NCBI GenBank assembly: GCA_023101725.1
Contig: JALJCO010009099.1
Location: 62,001-126,000, forward strand
Reading direction: 5' to 3'
Length of the DNA stretch: 64,000 nt
DNA from: Atherinomorus stipes
Taxonomy: Eukaryota > Chordata > Actinopteri > Atheriniformes > Atherinidae
Below the pieces are notes generated by a model that was not told where the DNA came from, made no database searches, and worked only from the letters and a program-made list of their open reading frames with translations. Positions within the stretch are counted from its first letter, which is position 1; every line of letters starts with the position of its first letter. The position numbers and the translations under genes were made by a program. Shown in pieces: positions 9,970 through 22,380 of the stretch.

Positions 9970-11294
9970 CACTAACATAATGTCATTCATTTCATGTCAA
10001 GCCTCTTTTCCAGGAGGTAGAGCTATACGATACAGACAAGTTTTGGCCTTCATAGTGCTGATAAACTTGCTATCACACAAAATGGGAAAAGTTTTAATTG
10101 GCTTGTTTTAGCAGGTGTATCCATGCTTTAAAATACTCATTTATATGCAATACTGTTGGTGTGAAATTGGTATGTGAGTAATTGCATGGCCTTATACACA
10201 AGTCACTGAGAAGCCCAGTGTTAACACAAAGGACAAGGTTCATACAAATCCTAGATGTTTATACTTATATTCTCTGTGTAGTTGTACTATAGATGAAGTC
10301 TTATGACTCTTATGTTTATTTTCTCTCACTCTAAGGAAAGTCAATAAGAACTGGGCTAAATCTACAATAAATTGTATATTTGAAGGAATTTTCCATTTGA
10401 ACTTCTTACACCTGCATTTTTCTATTTTGTGCGTTGCATCTTGTGTTCTGGAGTCTCCTAAGATTAGTTTCTACTTTCAAAGTTCTACAATAAAGTTCAA
10501 TACATTTTTTGTTTCCTGATGACATACACTTTTCTCCAGATTCACATATCCACAGTACCAACTATGTAAAGACCACAAAGGCTTATGGGATATCCATATT
10601 CTGGAATTTAACCTTTTGTGATTGTTACCTTCTAAATTTGAGTTATGTGCTTTACTGCCTGCGTTGTGTTTATATTTAGACGATGTTGTTGGGATGTTCT
10701 GGTCTGTTTGAATGTTAAAGTTGGCAGCATGAGTGTAGTGGACAGTACAGGAAGTCACACCCACCACTACCACTGATTTATGTATTTTACCATTGAATGG
10801 TTGACAGCAGTATGATGTACTATGTGCTTTTGGATTGCCAAACCCAAAGTAGCCTAAACGATACTACTGTATGAGTTTTGGGATCTTGATTCTTGTTGTT
10901 TTTCTTAAAAAAAAAAAAAAAAATTGTTCCGTCCGGCATCATAGCAAACAGCGATCTAGCTGCTGTGTTGCGCCTGACAAATTTGCTTTGCCAAGAGAAG
11001 CTTTGTGGATTTAAAATCCCTCTTGATGATTAAGTATTATTTTCTATTTTCAAATTCTCTTGTTGCTGAATTTACATGGTAATACAGGGCCTGACTGGAT
11101 CGGTGAGGGGAAAAGAAAGAGAGAAAACAGAAGAGAAAGAAAGTGAAGAAAAGGGAGACAAGGACACACCAAATAAAAAGCAACAGCATATACTAACAGC
11201 AAAGCACCAAACTTCCATCTGCTGAGGGAAACAGAAAACCACCTGCAAAATCTTCAGGAAAAACAAAGCTGACATTCAATGGGATCACCTATAT
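9970..11294. other. Intergenic DNA, nothing recognised
   Basis: No transposon ends or coding frames that I can support; a run of about 18 A lies at 10906-10923. Confidence 0.5.
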
Positions 11295-12265
11295 ACGGTC
11301 GTCCTCACAATTATTCATACCCTCAAATTAAAGAAGGAAAAAACATCAACTGTCAGTGAAATACGTAAGATGAAGATGACAAAAGTAATGATAAACTAGA
11401 AAAGGACTTGGAGAGCGCAGACCTCTGCCAAGCAGCTCTCGCAATGATAAAGAATCCTTCCTGGATCCAGAAGGTGATCCGGATCACCACCAAAGTTTAA
11501 TGGGTTTGTCCTTGGGTTGAGGCTGGGTGTCAGTCCGGTTGTTTGGTACGGTCATTAAAGTCGGGTCGAGTTGGCTAACGTGTGTCTACAAAGTACGCAG
11601 AAATAATGAGGCTAAGACAGACACAATCCTTCCCAGCTGCTCCTCTGCGGTTTGAAATCACTGGTGCATGTTAATTGGTAATAAGAGAAGTAATCGGGTG
11701 GGGTTGGATGGTGTAAAATCATAACGATATACATCCCTAGTTGAGGCACACGGCTGGTGAAAATTTCAGGTCAATCCATGCAGCACTTTTTCCATAAAGT
11801 TGCTGAAAGACAGACAGACAGACAAACCAATGCTACCAAAACCATTACCTCCTTGGCAGAGGTGATAAAAATTCTATGAAAATCATGAATTGTGGTTTGA
11901 AAGAAATATTAAAAAAACATACAAAAAAAGAAAACAAGTAAACAAACATGATGGGGCTCTGAAGTTCAAATTCGCAATCAGGTGTTTTCTCTAATGTTAA
12001 GGAAAACACCTCTTGACGGGTGTTTTGGTCCACTGTTTGTGGGATAGGTGCTCTTATGTGTCTGCGATAGTTTTGTTTGTCTGTTGTTTTTTTAAAATGA
12101 TCATTTCCAAGAACAATTCAAAAGCAGCGTTTCACTTCACTACATTATATTTTTGTAAATTTTCATTTATTATTAGTTTCTTTAGTGTCTGTTTATTTGA
12201 ATTACTCTTGTGAATTTAGCATTTTTTTAAATTCGAGGCTATGAATAATTTTGAGGACAACTGTA
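11295..12265. mobile_element. Tc1-type non-autonomous element with a nested insertion
   Basis: Terminal repeats: GTCGTCCTCACAATTATTCATA near 11299 mirrors TATGAATAATTTTGAGGAC ending near 12258, flanked by TA-rich DNA. The inner part (AACAAACATGATGGGGCT and following) also occurs in the related fragment at 19455-19740. A second element of about 470 bp interrupts it after 11395. No intact transposase remains. Confidence 0.7.
11396..11862. mobile_element. Nested DNA element with GACCTCTGCCAAG ends
   Basis: Flanked by TGATAAA on both sides (11389-11395 and 11863-11869), a likely 7-bp target duplication. Near the ends, GACCTCTGCCAAG (about 11420) mirrors CTTGGCAGAGG (11852-11862). A CAGACAGACAGACAAACCAA stretch typical of a widespread fish repeat precedes the right end. 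Superfamily not assigned. Confidence 0.6.
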
Positions 12266-13139
12266 TATCTATATATATATATAAATATAAAAAGCAGACA
12301 AGCTGGAAAAAACAACATCACGAACTACAACAACATCATCAACAACACAAAGAAAACACATGATTTTAGGGAAAACTTCCTTTGGACAACATTCCAGCCA
12401 GTTAGGACCCTCACTGAATTACATAGATGGTCACCAGTGGGTTATATCTTCTATGGTTTCCAAAAAAAATCGCTTCTGCAGTGCTGTATAGCTAATAACA
12501 GTCCATATTCAAACACTGAAATATAACTGATATTCAGTAGTATTTTTTCAGTCCTCATGAGCTTTTTTTACTTAAAATTTCATACAATTACTGTAGATAT
12601 TACAATGTAAAAGCAAAGCGTAAATCTTTCATTCTGGGGCTCCAAGGGTTGAATGTTCAGTCTCCATTTTGTATGGGAGTCAGCTGTGAAGTTTGTTGAC
12701 AACACCAGCATCAGTCAGATTGATCTGACCTCACTCAAATGGCTAAATTCCCAAGCAGAGTTCTGGAGAACTTCTACAGATGAGCTATAGAACATACTGT
12801 ACCTGGAAACATAATAAACAAGGGATGTGCACTGCCCAAGATATAAAGGCTCTGCTGCAGGAGATGTTTTTTTATTTGTGCAGAGTTAGCTTGCTCATCG
12901 TGCTGGCGTCTGGCAAGTGATCAGAAACATCCACTGCAACAGACATCCTGCTTTTTCTCAGGCGGAGTTCCACAACAGTAACTTTTGTATCTTGACAGAT
13001 ATTTAATTTTGTCTAACTTTTTACCTTGCACTTTGTGAGCAGCTCATCGGGCAATGTCTCTGGGTTTTCATGTGGGTAAATTATTACAACTCAACATTGA
13101 ATTTTCATTTAACTTTCTTTGATAATGAGCAAATGTTGG
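12266..13139. other. Intergenic DNA, nothing recognised
   Basis: Short frames only; no repeat ends or gene features seen. Confidence 0.5.
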
Positions 13140-13525
13140 ATTAAATGGACAAGGAATTGTTATGATTCCAAGCCAGATGGATCAGTCTCAGTTTCTTGTC
13201 CTGTCAAGATATTTTCATCCAGACAACTCCTGCTCACTGGATATTTTCTCTTCTTCAGACCATTCTCTGTAAACCCTAGAGATGGTTGTGTGTGAAAATC
13301 CCAGTAGATCAGCAGTTTCTGAGGTAGTCAGATGAGCCCATCTGGCGCCAGCAACTGTGCTGCATTCAAAGTCACTGAAAACTCCTTTCTTCCCCACTCT
13401 CATGCTGAAGTTCAGCAAGTCATCTTGCCAATGTCTAAATGATTTGAGTTGCTGCTATGACTAGTCATTTTTTTTAGCACGCAGTTGAACAGGTGGACCT
13501 CTTAAAGAGAATGATGAGTGTATAT
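13140..13525 (-). mobile_element. Tc1-like transposon fragment, 5' end and DNA-binding region
   Basis: The outer terminal repeat lies at the right (read on the minus strand: ACACTCATCATTCTC...CACCTGTTCAACT). The frame 13418-13215 (-) encodes a helix-turn-helix-rich segment with ETADLLGFSHTTISRVYREW, typical of Tc1 transposase N-termini. The catalytic domain is missing. It is the same family as the element at 41829, which keeps the opposite half of the transposase. Confidence 0.8.
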
Positions 13526-16020
13526 TTAGCAGATTGTACAAAGAATCGGCTTCAGGACCTCCAACAGTCCCCAGCACAAAGCTAGCCTTTGTCGTCAATT
13601 TGCCCAGTTCAAATTAATCACTGACTCTGACACCGCTGCCTCAAAAGGCTCCAGTGAGGATTAATTAAATTCAGAATAGAATATAAAATTCTTTTAAGAA
13701 ATATGCAAAGCCTTTAATCTTGATGCGCCATCTCATTTGCAAGATTTCATTATTCTATATCATCATAAAGCCAAGAAAATACTCCATGGGCCAGATCTAT
13801 CAAAGATTTCCGTGTCTAAAAACGTGAGCTATCTCACTGCACACGCTAAACAATGTACAAACTGATCCATCAACTTATCTATCATCTTAAAAGGGTTCGG
13901 TCTTTAAAATGTGCTAAATAGCGCCTCTTATCCATTTAATACTTTTTCTGCAATGAATATGCAATATGGGGGCGTTTACACGCAAAAGTGCGAGGAATGG
14001 GAGGAGAAAAGGTAAATATATTAATTCAGCACTCTTAAGGAAATTTATCAACCGCGAGACACATTGCCTTGCTGTTTTTTTGCGTCTGTTTTAGTACGTT
14101 TGAAAAGCACGTGCAACTTGCAGCTTTGCACAAAAGGCTGCAACTTCTGAGATGGAAAATCCTGGGCATGCACAAATGTGATTCAAAATCATTTTTCATG
14201 AGCAGTGAGGGCAGCATACTTAGTTCTCATTGTTGATTCAATACAAATGGATACAGCAAACCATTATTTAACACGGGTGGAAAATATTCTGGATAAATGA
14301 AAGTCTGCAGCCACTGTGCAGCTTTATGAGAACTAATGCTGCATTAATTGTGTCTTTTTATTTCCCCTTTTTTTTCAATGTCATGTTTTAACTTGGATTT
14401 TAGCACCTGGACAGGACCACCTGGCAGTGCGAGCTCCTGAAGCCGCTGAAATCATGCCAAAGTGCGCAACTCCTGCATAATCAAATAGAGACCATGTCGG
14501 AGCTGAATGTGTTCAGCAACTCCTGATCCATGTCCTCATAAAACACTTCTGAGGCTTTGCACAGATACCTGTTGTATCATAGAGTGCAGCAGGACACAGG
14601 AGATGTTCAAATTGGGCTTCTTTTATTTGCCAAAAAAATCAAAAATAGTTAACAAATTAGTTAAAATGGACAAAATGGTAATAGAGGCCAACTAAATATA
14701 ACTAGACTCCAAAATCAGAACTGAAAGAACTCAAACAACAAATGGGCATAACAAATGAACTGACCTCTAAACAATCAAAAGAGAAACTTAAGTATTAGTA
14801 TAGAAACAAAAATTAAACAAAGGGGAAATAAAATGGCTCTCAGTTTTAACTAACCAAAACCAAAATAACCCAGACAGGGGTAGTTGCAGCAAAAATTCCT
14901 GCTTTTTACCAAAAAGCTGAGAAATTGAACTTTTTGTGCAGCAATGCACATTGTTGGAAAAGTGACTTTGATGCCAATATTAATTCCTTTAGTGACGCCT
15001 CCAACATCTGCACAGCTGCATACTTCTATGAAACAACAAAAACAACATTGAGAAAGGAGTTTTGGTGGCAAAATAATTATTCACTCACTATATAAGCCAC
15101 ATGTTTGACACTCGGCTTGCTGCTTGACCTACTTTCAGCTGGCGCACATTGTCACTGGTATTTCAATCTCTTGATCGTGTCTTTGATCGATTGAGTCACT
15201 GTCTGTCACTGATCAGTTTTTACACAAACTTGTCCTCTAAAGTCCGGCCCCTTATCTTGCTTAGCTTATAGTACTTTGCATTCTCTCTCCGTCACGAAGG
15301 CTCATTTGCAGGCCACGACTTCCTGGCTGACCACAACATATTTTTAAGCTGATCGTGACACTGCCATCTACTGGATGGGGTGAAAGTTACCGAAATAAAG
15401 ACAGTCAACACTTGCTTTTCTCTGACAAGCTCCGCCAGTGTCCTGCAGCTCCCCCCATTAGAACCTGCAATTAACATTTATAGACGTGAATGTGGTTAAT
15501 ATTCAGATTTAAATCAACGTCCATAGACGTGAATAGCAGCCAGTGAGTTAATGGGAGAGTGTCATCATTTTTTTTCTAAAAAGCTTATATCTAAGCTTTA
15601 AAGCTTTACCTGTTTTATAAAATACACTTCTGCTTTAAATTAGTTCTTCTTTTGTTTTGTTTTGATTTTTTTTTTTTTTTTAAGTTTATTGCTATTTGAA
15701 CGGATAGGCTACCGTGTAACTTTTGGCCACTATGGGCGCAAAACCTCCATCTGTGTTTTGGAATTGTGTTTGCAGACCATTTGATCAGCTGACAGTGAAA
15801 TCATCAAGCTGGCAAAGCGCTGTAGGTCACATGATCCAATGAGAGATGGATCCGCAAAGTTACAATGTCTGGTTTTTGGGAGGACACCCCTCTTTGAGCA
15901 CTGAATGTGTCAAGTGTTGCATATTGACCCAAGAAAATCAATTATTCTTACTTACATTCGGCCAATGTTTGGGTCAAAAGTGGCACGGTATACCTTTAAG
16001 ATATCATTGCACATTGCTTC
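13526..16020. other. Intergenic DNA with possible MITE remnants
   Basis: No coding sequence. GGGCCAGATCTATCAAAG at about 13790 looks like a PIF/Harbinger-type end, without a clear partner. The stretch around 15500-15560 has an ACGTCCATAGACGT palindrome common in dispersed fish repeats. Confidence 0.35.
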
Positions 16021-16025
16021 AATAA

Positions 16026-16100
16026 CTTGCAAGCGTATCTTGTTTTTTTGTAAAACACTTTGAAAGGAGGTATATAAGTTAAGCTGAATTGAGGATTGCT
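16026..16100 (+). mobile_element. LINE/SINE 3' tail fragment
   Basis: AAAACACTTTGAAAGGAGG followed by TATATAAGTTAAGCTGAATTGA resembles the 3' tails of fish non-LTR elements (ACTTTGAAAGGTGCTATATAAA type). No further element sequence is seen upstream. Confidence 0.35.
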
Positions 16101-16839
16101 CTGCCTGTCGCACCATATACTGTAGCAGGTTATCCAGATATTTGGACTGTTAAATTCAGAAAAATTGCATACAGATTATCAGAACACTGTACTGACTCTG
16201 CTTATTGTGACTGATGTAGTTTCTCACGTGTCAGCTTATAAAATGATAAAAACCAGGATTAGATTCAACAGAGACAGAAGGGTTTGCTTACTGTTAAGCT
16301 TAAATAAGGATAGAAACAGTATCTAAGGGAAACTGGCTATGATGCATGTCTATTCCCCCAAATTCACCCTTTTTTGGACAGAAACGTTGTGGAATTCAAG
16401 CCACCTCATTATTTGTTAGCATTCATCTTAATTCAAATGCTAGATTAAATATAAAAAGTTCTAGATGGATAAAAGGATCGGCCAGGCTTCTGTTTCCAGG
16501 ATCTCTCTCCACTGCTGACCACTATTGACCCAGCTGGTATAAAGAATCTGTTGCAGTGGGAACAAGTATTGGTTTCTCCTAAATTCACTTGTTGTGGAGC
16601 CATTTTCTTGGTTTGACTGAAAGAATATCTGTCAGCCAATGCACACAAACATAAACGTACAACAAAGCACACACACACACTCATCGGCCTCACAGAAGAG
16701 CACAGGTTATCTCCACCAAAAAAAAGGAAAAGAAGAAAAAACATCCAATACTAATCAAATGAATCAGTTTAAGTGCATTTCTGCCCTGCTATCTATCAGC
16801 TGGTTCTGTCTAAACAGCTGCTGATAATGCTGTGCAGTG

Positions 16840-17240
16840 CATATTGAGGCAGCGGCTTGCATTGACACACTGCGAGCCCCCATTTCACGCCTGCCCAGTT
16901 CAGGGGCTAATGAGTGCAGTTAGCATCTCACAAGTGGGCTTGCAGAGGAATCGAACATCATTAATTCCAGCGCAATTCATTATGTAACCAAATCACTGAT
17001 CAAAGTCCATTTCAGCTCTCTCTAATAGCTGTGACGGGGGAAAATAAATAATGAGATGCCTTGATGATCGGCGTCTGCATGCTAGTAAACAAAATATGTG
17101 GCTTTTACGAGAGTCTGCACCTTAATTAAAAGCAATGATTTGATATAAAGATCTAATATTAGCCTTCATTTTGAAATTAAATGACTTCTAAGTTTCTGAT
17201 TGGCTTAGGTCTCTTTCTGTCTTGCAGTTTATTGACTGGA
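16840..17240. other. Candidate conserved non-coding element
   Basis: Complex, repeat-free sequence with several ATTA/TAAT cores (AATTAATTCCAG-like, TTAATTAAAAG) and balanced composition, unlike the surrounding repeats. Such blocks are frequent in deserts around axon-guidance genes. Conservation cannot be seen from one sequence. Confidence 0.3.
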
Positions 17241-17323
17241 ATCCCTGTTAGGGTCTCACCGAGGGTGTCCCCTTCAAAGGTGCCATATCGTGAAAATGGA
17301 CTTTTATGAGCTTTTAATCATGT

Positions 17324-17354
17324 TGGTGAGTTATTTTTAAAAAATAACTCACCA
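17324..17354. repeat. Perfect 15-bp palindrome, 1-nt centre
   Basis: TGGTGAGTTATTTTT at 17324-17338 is the exact reverse complement of 17340-17354. It abuts the GC-rich block to the right. Confidence 0.95.
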
Positions 17355-17580
17355 GCAGCTGCTGGTCTTGGTCCACTGGGGCCTTGGCCCTGAGACCGTG
17401 GGGGGCTCCAGCTGGGGCTGCCTTCTGCCGCCCTCTGGGGGGATGCATGTCCATCCTTTTGGGGGGTGGCTGGGGTCCGGGCCTCTGGGTGGCTGCTGGG
17501 GGCCCGGGTCTCAGGCTTTGCGGGCTTCCTCCTCCTTGCAGAGATGAGGTTGCATCTGCATGACGACATCACCATAGAGA
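17355..17580. other. GC-rich island in AT-rich DNA
   Basis: About 220 bases with many GGGG and CTGGGG runs, in sharp contrast to the flanks. On the minus strand it is open for 85 codons and would encode a Pro/Ser/Arg-rich, low-complexity peptide. It has no recognised domain; a dispersed repeat is the likeliest explanation. Confidence 0.55.
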
Positions 17581-18170
17581 CACTTTATCATGCATGTTGA
17601 CACTGTGACACTGCTTCCCGTTGCACTGACTAGGTTTTACTTCTTCTCTGCGTATGTTTGTATGATCTGATCACACTTAAGCCACCTGCAGGTCCCTGTG
17701 AGGGGGGTTACTAGTTTTGTTTTCCAGTAGAGACCTTGGAATGTTGTTTAGGGATTTCTGTACAGATGCACCAGTGAACTGTGTAAGTGGATCCATGTTT
17801 TCTCTCCTCTCTTCTCTCTCTCTCTCTCCCCCTCTTCCTCACTCCTTTCTCTCTGTTCCACTTTCTATCATTGCTTCTGTTAACTTTCATTTTTACCTTG
17901 TCAAGCCCAGCAGTATGGTGGAATGCTGTTATAAACAAATGTTTAATTGAAGAAATAAAATGAATAAACAGGATATCAAGGGGAGCCTTGTGTTCACAAA
18001 GCTCCTTTTGGCAAAGCAAAACTGTTCAACACAATAAAGCAATCAGATCACCATTCTGCTGCTATGATGCTGGACAGGACAAGTTGAAAAGAAAAGAAAA
18101 AAAAACTTCATTTAAAAACTGAATTTTGTGTTTACTTACAGTATGTTATTTTTGTCCAATATTTAAATTT
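17581..18170. other. Intergenic DNA with a (TC)n tract
   Basis: A CT-rich stretch at 17798-17850 includes about nine TC units. No gene seen; the open frames on both strands across it are low complexity. Confidence 0.5.
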
Positions 18171-18174
18171 GTTT

Positions 18175-18262
18175 CATGATCTGAAACATATAAGTGTGAC
18201 AAACATGCAAAAAGTAAGAAATCAGGAGGGGGGCAAACACTTTTTCACACAACTGTACTGTA
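18175..18262. mobile_element. Solitary Tc1-like terminal repeat
   Basis: GGGGGCAAACACTTTTTCACAC followed by AACTGTACTG is a familiar Tc1-type right end. No matching left end is seen nearby. Confidence 0.5.
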
Positions 18263-19454
18263 TGTAAAATGAATAAAATAAATGATAAAATTTTAAAAAA
18301 TGACAAAAGCTTCATTTATCACCTGCCAAAAGTTGTCAAATGAATTTTAACCCATATTTGGTGGTTTGTAGGGTGTTCATTTAGATTTCTGCAAGCACCC
18401 ATAAAAACATCTCTATCTTTCCACCAGGATGCATCCCCTCTGGGTGTTTTTACAAACAGACTTGGGATAACAGCATCCATCACGTCAAGGCATTGTAGAT
18501 TATAGTTTTGATTTTTAATGCTGCTAACCAAGTGATGTGATGGAGTATTGTAACACAACACCTGGAATGTCAGATTTGTGTGTTTTAGGCCCATTTTTCA
18601 GTCAAACCTGTGGTGATTTTTTTAAAACATCATTTAATGCCAAAACCTGATCTGTGCCTTTCAATCCCTCAAGCTACCTACTTACAATTTAAAGGGTTAG
18701 TTGGCACTTTGGAAGAGTGAAAGTGGGAAGTTTTCAAAAACATGCACTTACATCTCCCTTTTGATGGCGATGCAACTTCAAAACCAAACTCCTCTGACCT
18801 CCAAATTTGGACTTTTTCAATTAAATCAGAAAAATTGCTCTTTTTCTGTCAATTTAATGTATCACTGAGGGACAACTCAAATCCGTGTTTTCATTTCTGT
18901 ATCCACAAGTACAAGAAAAACAGAAACCAAATGAGGTTTTGTGCCATTTGACAATTCCAGTTAGACTGTGTTGCACTGACAGAGATTCTCCTGCACCTCG
19001 TTAGTGTTTATTTCTGCAGTCATACTTTAAAAACAGCTGTGAGCACAGCACCAAAGGGGGCAGCGATAAAACAAGAGTGTTAATAGAAGGGGGATGTGTC
19101 ATTTCATGCACACAAAAAAACCACAACTGATAGATGTGTTGCATTTCTTCACATTTCTGCTCTGGTTCTCATAAAAAATGCAGTTTAAAAGCCTCAGTTT
19201 ATATGTCTGTGGTGACTGGAGGTGCACTCTCACAGAGTGCTCCACAAATCATTTGTGTATCTTTGTTTACTTCTCTCGTATTACATTTATAATGTAACCA
19301 AGTCTGTTGAAATGTGACTCAGGCAAATCTACAATGTTTGAATGCACAGTGACTTGCAAGTCACTCAATGGATTTGGGGAATTTTTCCTGAAATTTTAGT
19401 GGCTCCAGTCCTGCAATGGGCTGTGTGACATACTGTAGCCTTTGCTTTCATTTA
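18263..19454. other. Intergenic DNA, nothing recognised
   Basis: Only short, featureless frames. Confidence 0.5.
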
Positions 19455-19740
19455 CATCGTCCTCAAAATTATTCATACCCTCCAATTAAAGAAGGAAAAA
19501 AAAATCAGCTGTCAATGAAATAAGTTTAAATTGAATGAAGTAATATTAAATAAAAAAAATCTATGAAAATAATGACACTGATTTTCAATTGAGGTTTAAA
19601 AGAAATATAAAAAAAAAACAGAAAATAAAAAAGTAAAACAAACATGATAGGGCTGCTGAGCTAAAATTTTATTGAGCAACCCTTTGAGGCAATCGCTGCA
19701 ATCAGATGTTTTCTGTAATGTTCAAAAATACTTCTGCACC
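19455..19740. mobile_element. Tc1-type fragment related to 11295-12265
   Basis: Starts GTCCTCAAAATTATTCATACC, as in the element at 11295, and shares its interior (AAACAAACATGAT, AATCAGATGTTTTCT). The right terminal repeat is not found, so this copy is truncated. Confidence 0.7.
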
Positions 19741-20270
19741 TGCTGACCTGCATTTATCTGTATATGCTGTTTGAAGCAAGTAAAAATATGAGTGCTTTCA
19801 AAGTTCATGATATTTTTTGTTTTACTTTTGTTTTCATGTTTTTTTTTTTTTGCATTTGTTAGACCTTTTCATGATTTTTTTTTTTTTTTGTAAAATTCCC
19901 CCCAAATAACAATACAAGTTTCAAATGAGTAGCTTCTTTTGTTCTGTGTGGTCTAAGATATCAGAACAAAGCTGAGCCTGGAGTGCCAGATGTTTGTTTT
20001 GACACTGACATGTGGAATATGCATATAAAAATGTTTTTCCTACTATAACATAGTTTGCATGCTTGTTATGGCACAGATCTGAGTCTTGCTCTTGCTTTCA
20101 TATTCCAACCAATCTGACTTCTGATTGACACCAATTCTTTTCTCTTTTTTCCCTTGATGAATGGAAAGTTTGATTACCAATCTGACACCAAATACAACAT
20201 ATTTCAACCCCATAGAAGAAAACACATTTCAAAACCCTATAATACCCTATAATATAAACAAGAAGTGCTT

Positions 20271-20425
20271 AGGCAAGTTTCGATCCTCAGACTCCCGGGT
20301 GAGAGTCTCGCGCTAACCAGTCAGCCAAAGTGATATCCAGGTGCCAAGTATCCAGGGCACATTATCAGTCAGAGGCATAGGGACAGGACCCCACGCTGTC
20401 TCACTTGCCTTTAACCTCTACATCC
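20271..20425 (-). mobile_element. tRNA-derived SINE fragment
   Basis: On the minus strand an A-box-like TGGCTGACTGGTTAGCGC (around 20310-20327) and a B-box-like GGATCGAAACT (20286-20276) are spaced as in a tRNA. The block CTTGGCACCTGGATATC upstream is shared with the copy at 5290. Confidence 0.65.
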
Positions 20426-20730
20426 AACATAGGAGAAAAAGTGAAGTCCAGAGTTTATAGCACAAAAAGGATTTCTTACTTCCTGTTTTAATGGCCATTA
20501 CATTATTTGCTGCATGTGGCATTTTACCAAACTGTGTCATTGGGGAGAACAATGAAGAAGAGACGGCACCATTTCAATGGCCACACTGATCATCTGTAGC
20601 CCAGCACCGGTTCTATCATCATGATCTCCTCCACTGTCCCCATGTTAGCTGTTGTCTGGAACTGATGTCTGAAATCGAAGGTGAACTCTGGTCTTTGCAC
20701 TGCCCTCTAGTAGAAGTCTGACCTAATTAC

Positions 20731-21074
20731 TAGGGATGGGCATTACCAAAATATTTCATGTCGATACGATACAGTACCAGTTTATAGTGCTTTTTTTGGG
20801 GGGTCAGTACTGATATCAGTACTGATATAAAAAACCACATGATTGTACAGTTTACAGTAATATCTTGAATGCAAGTGCAATATTAAATATAAGTAAAACC
20901 TGAGAACAGAAGTACTGGAAAGAAATGCATTTAAAACAATAGTAAATGATATTGATGAAGAAACTGAAAAATAATAAGATTAGGAACGTCTTTTAATTAT
21001 AAAATAACTTTAGTACAGGTTAAAATTATTTAAATCTATTCAGTGGAAAATGTTCAATTATAAAACACAATAGT

Positions 21075-21131
<57 letters not shown>

Positions 21132-21335
21132 CATGACATCTGATAGGCTACCACCATTATGTGACACAGAAGCTAGAATCTGGCTGCTTTCACACCATTT
21201 CATTGCCTAAAGCTCTTAGAAGTCAAAACAAATTGCATGCTTTGTATCTGTATATTATCGCAATATTCAAAAAGTATCAATTCCAATGTTTTGTCTGGCT
21301 GGTATTGAAGGATCGACTCCAGGGTATCGATATGC
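20731..21335. mobile_element. hAT-like MITE containing an (AT)n array
   Basis: The left end GGGATGGGCATTACC and the right end GGTATCGATATGCCCAT are imperfect inverted repeats. The interior is AT-rich, with a duplicated CAGTACTGATAT and a microsatellite. Confidence 0.55.
21077..21129. repeat. (AT)n microsatellite
   Basis: About 52 bases of AT dinucleotides inside the MITE. Confidence 0.95.
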
Positions 21336-21337
21336 CC

Positions 21338-21560
21338 ATGCTGCAAAAAATTCAATTCTTGCAGGTTTTTTTTTTTTTAAATTGTCAAAATATCTTATCA
21401 CACTCAAAATAAGACAAAATTACTTAAATAGAAACATTTCAGTAAGACATAAAAAGTTGTTTTAAGGCAGTGCATCTTATTTCAAGATATCTTATCAAGA
21501 AAATTTTGCCTTTGCTGTTGGCAGAATTTTTCTGCTTATTACAAGCAAAATCTGGGTGGA
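21338..21560. mobile_element. CTGCAAAAA-ended MITE, copy 1
   Basis: Begins CTGCAAAAAATTCAATTCTTG and contains CACACTCAAAATAAGACAAAATTACTT and GCATCTTATTTCAAGATATC blocks. These recur in the same order at 35440-35708. The right end is not clear in this copy. Confidence 0.65.
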
Positions 21561-22129
21561 TTCAAAGAAATGTAAATAACTTTAGGTAAAGAACATGCTA
21601 CAGTTATGTTCATTAGCTGCGAGCAGCTGACACAGGTATCACTGGCACCTCACACAGGACCACCCAACCAATTTTCTTAAATGGTGCACACAGTAGTTGA
21701 GAAAATATTAGAAGAAAATGATAGCCCACATCAAAGTGTTGCTTAATAGCACCACCAGCAGGGTCAAGAACTCCAGAGAGCACAATTAAATTTTACAGTT
21801 TAACTTTAGCTCCCAATAAGGCTAATCACTGTACTGTCCAAATGCCAAAACACATTTGCAAACTGTAGCGATTACCTCCCTAACTAAACGACTACAAATT
21901 AATTTTATTGCAAACAGATGAGTCCAGATTCAGAAGCAATAAAACTGTGACAATACACATTCACCCTCCATTTAAAACCACCTAAGAAACAAACAACGAA
22001 GCAAACAAGTCACGTTTACTAAAAATTCAGTGAGGACCATAAATGAGGAATGCTACCACCACCTCTTTTTCTTTAGTGGAAAAAAATCAATGTGGTAACC
22101 ATGCAAGAAAAAAGCAGCCGGGACATTTT

Positions 22130-22380
22130 TTGGGGTCAGGTACAATGGCTGCATGTGTTTTTCCCGGGCCCCGCTCCTTGCATTCTCCGTGTGCATTGAT
22201 GTGTATGTCCTGCTGCCTGTCTAAGATGACAGAGATGGCACACTGCCCGAAGACCCTGCGCTGCATTCCAATGGCAATTAATTGAGTACCTGCCCGTCAT
22301 CTCGTCCCTGATTGATGACATAATTAGAGACGAGCCTGTTTGATGGAGATGCCTGGCAAACTCTTCTGTCTGTTGGCCTT
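22130..22380. other. Candidate conserved non-coding element
   Basis: Repeat-free and complex, with AATTAATTGAG and GATGACATAATTAG cores. Open frames cross it on both strands but carry no domain. Status needs a cross-species alignment. Confidence 0.3.

Noticed and set aside
17318..17575. 85-codon minus-strand frame in the GC-rich island
   Set aside because: Open because of base composition; Pro/Ser/Arg low complexity, no start context, domain or homologue recognised.
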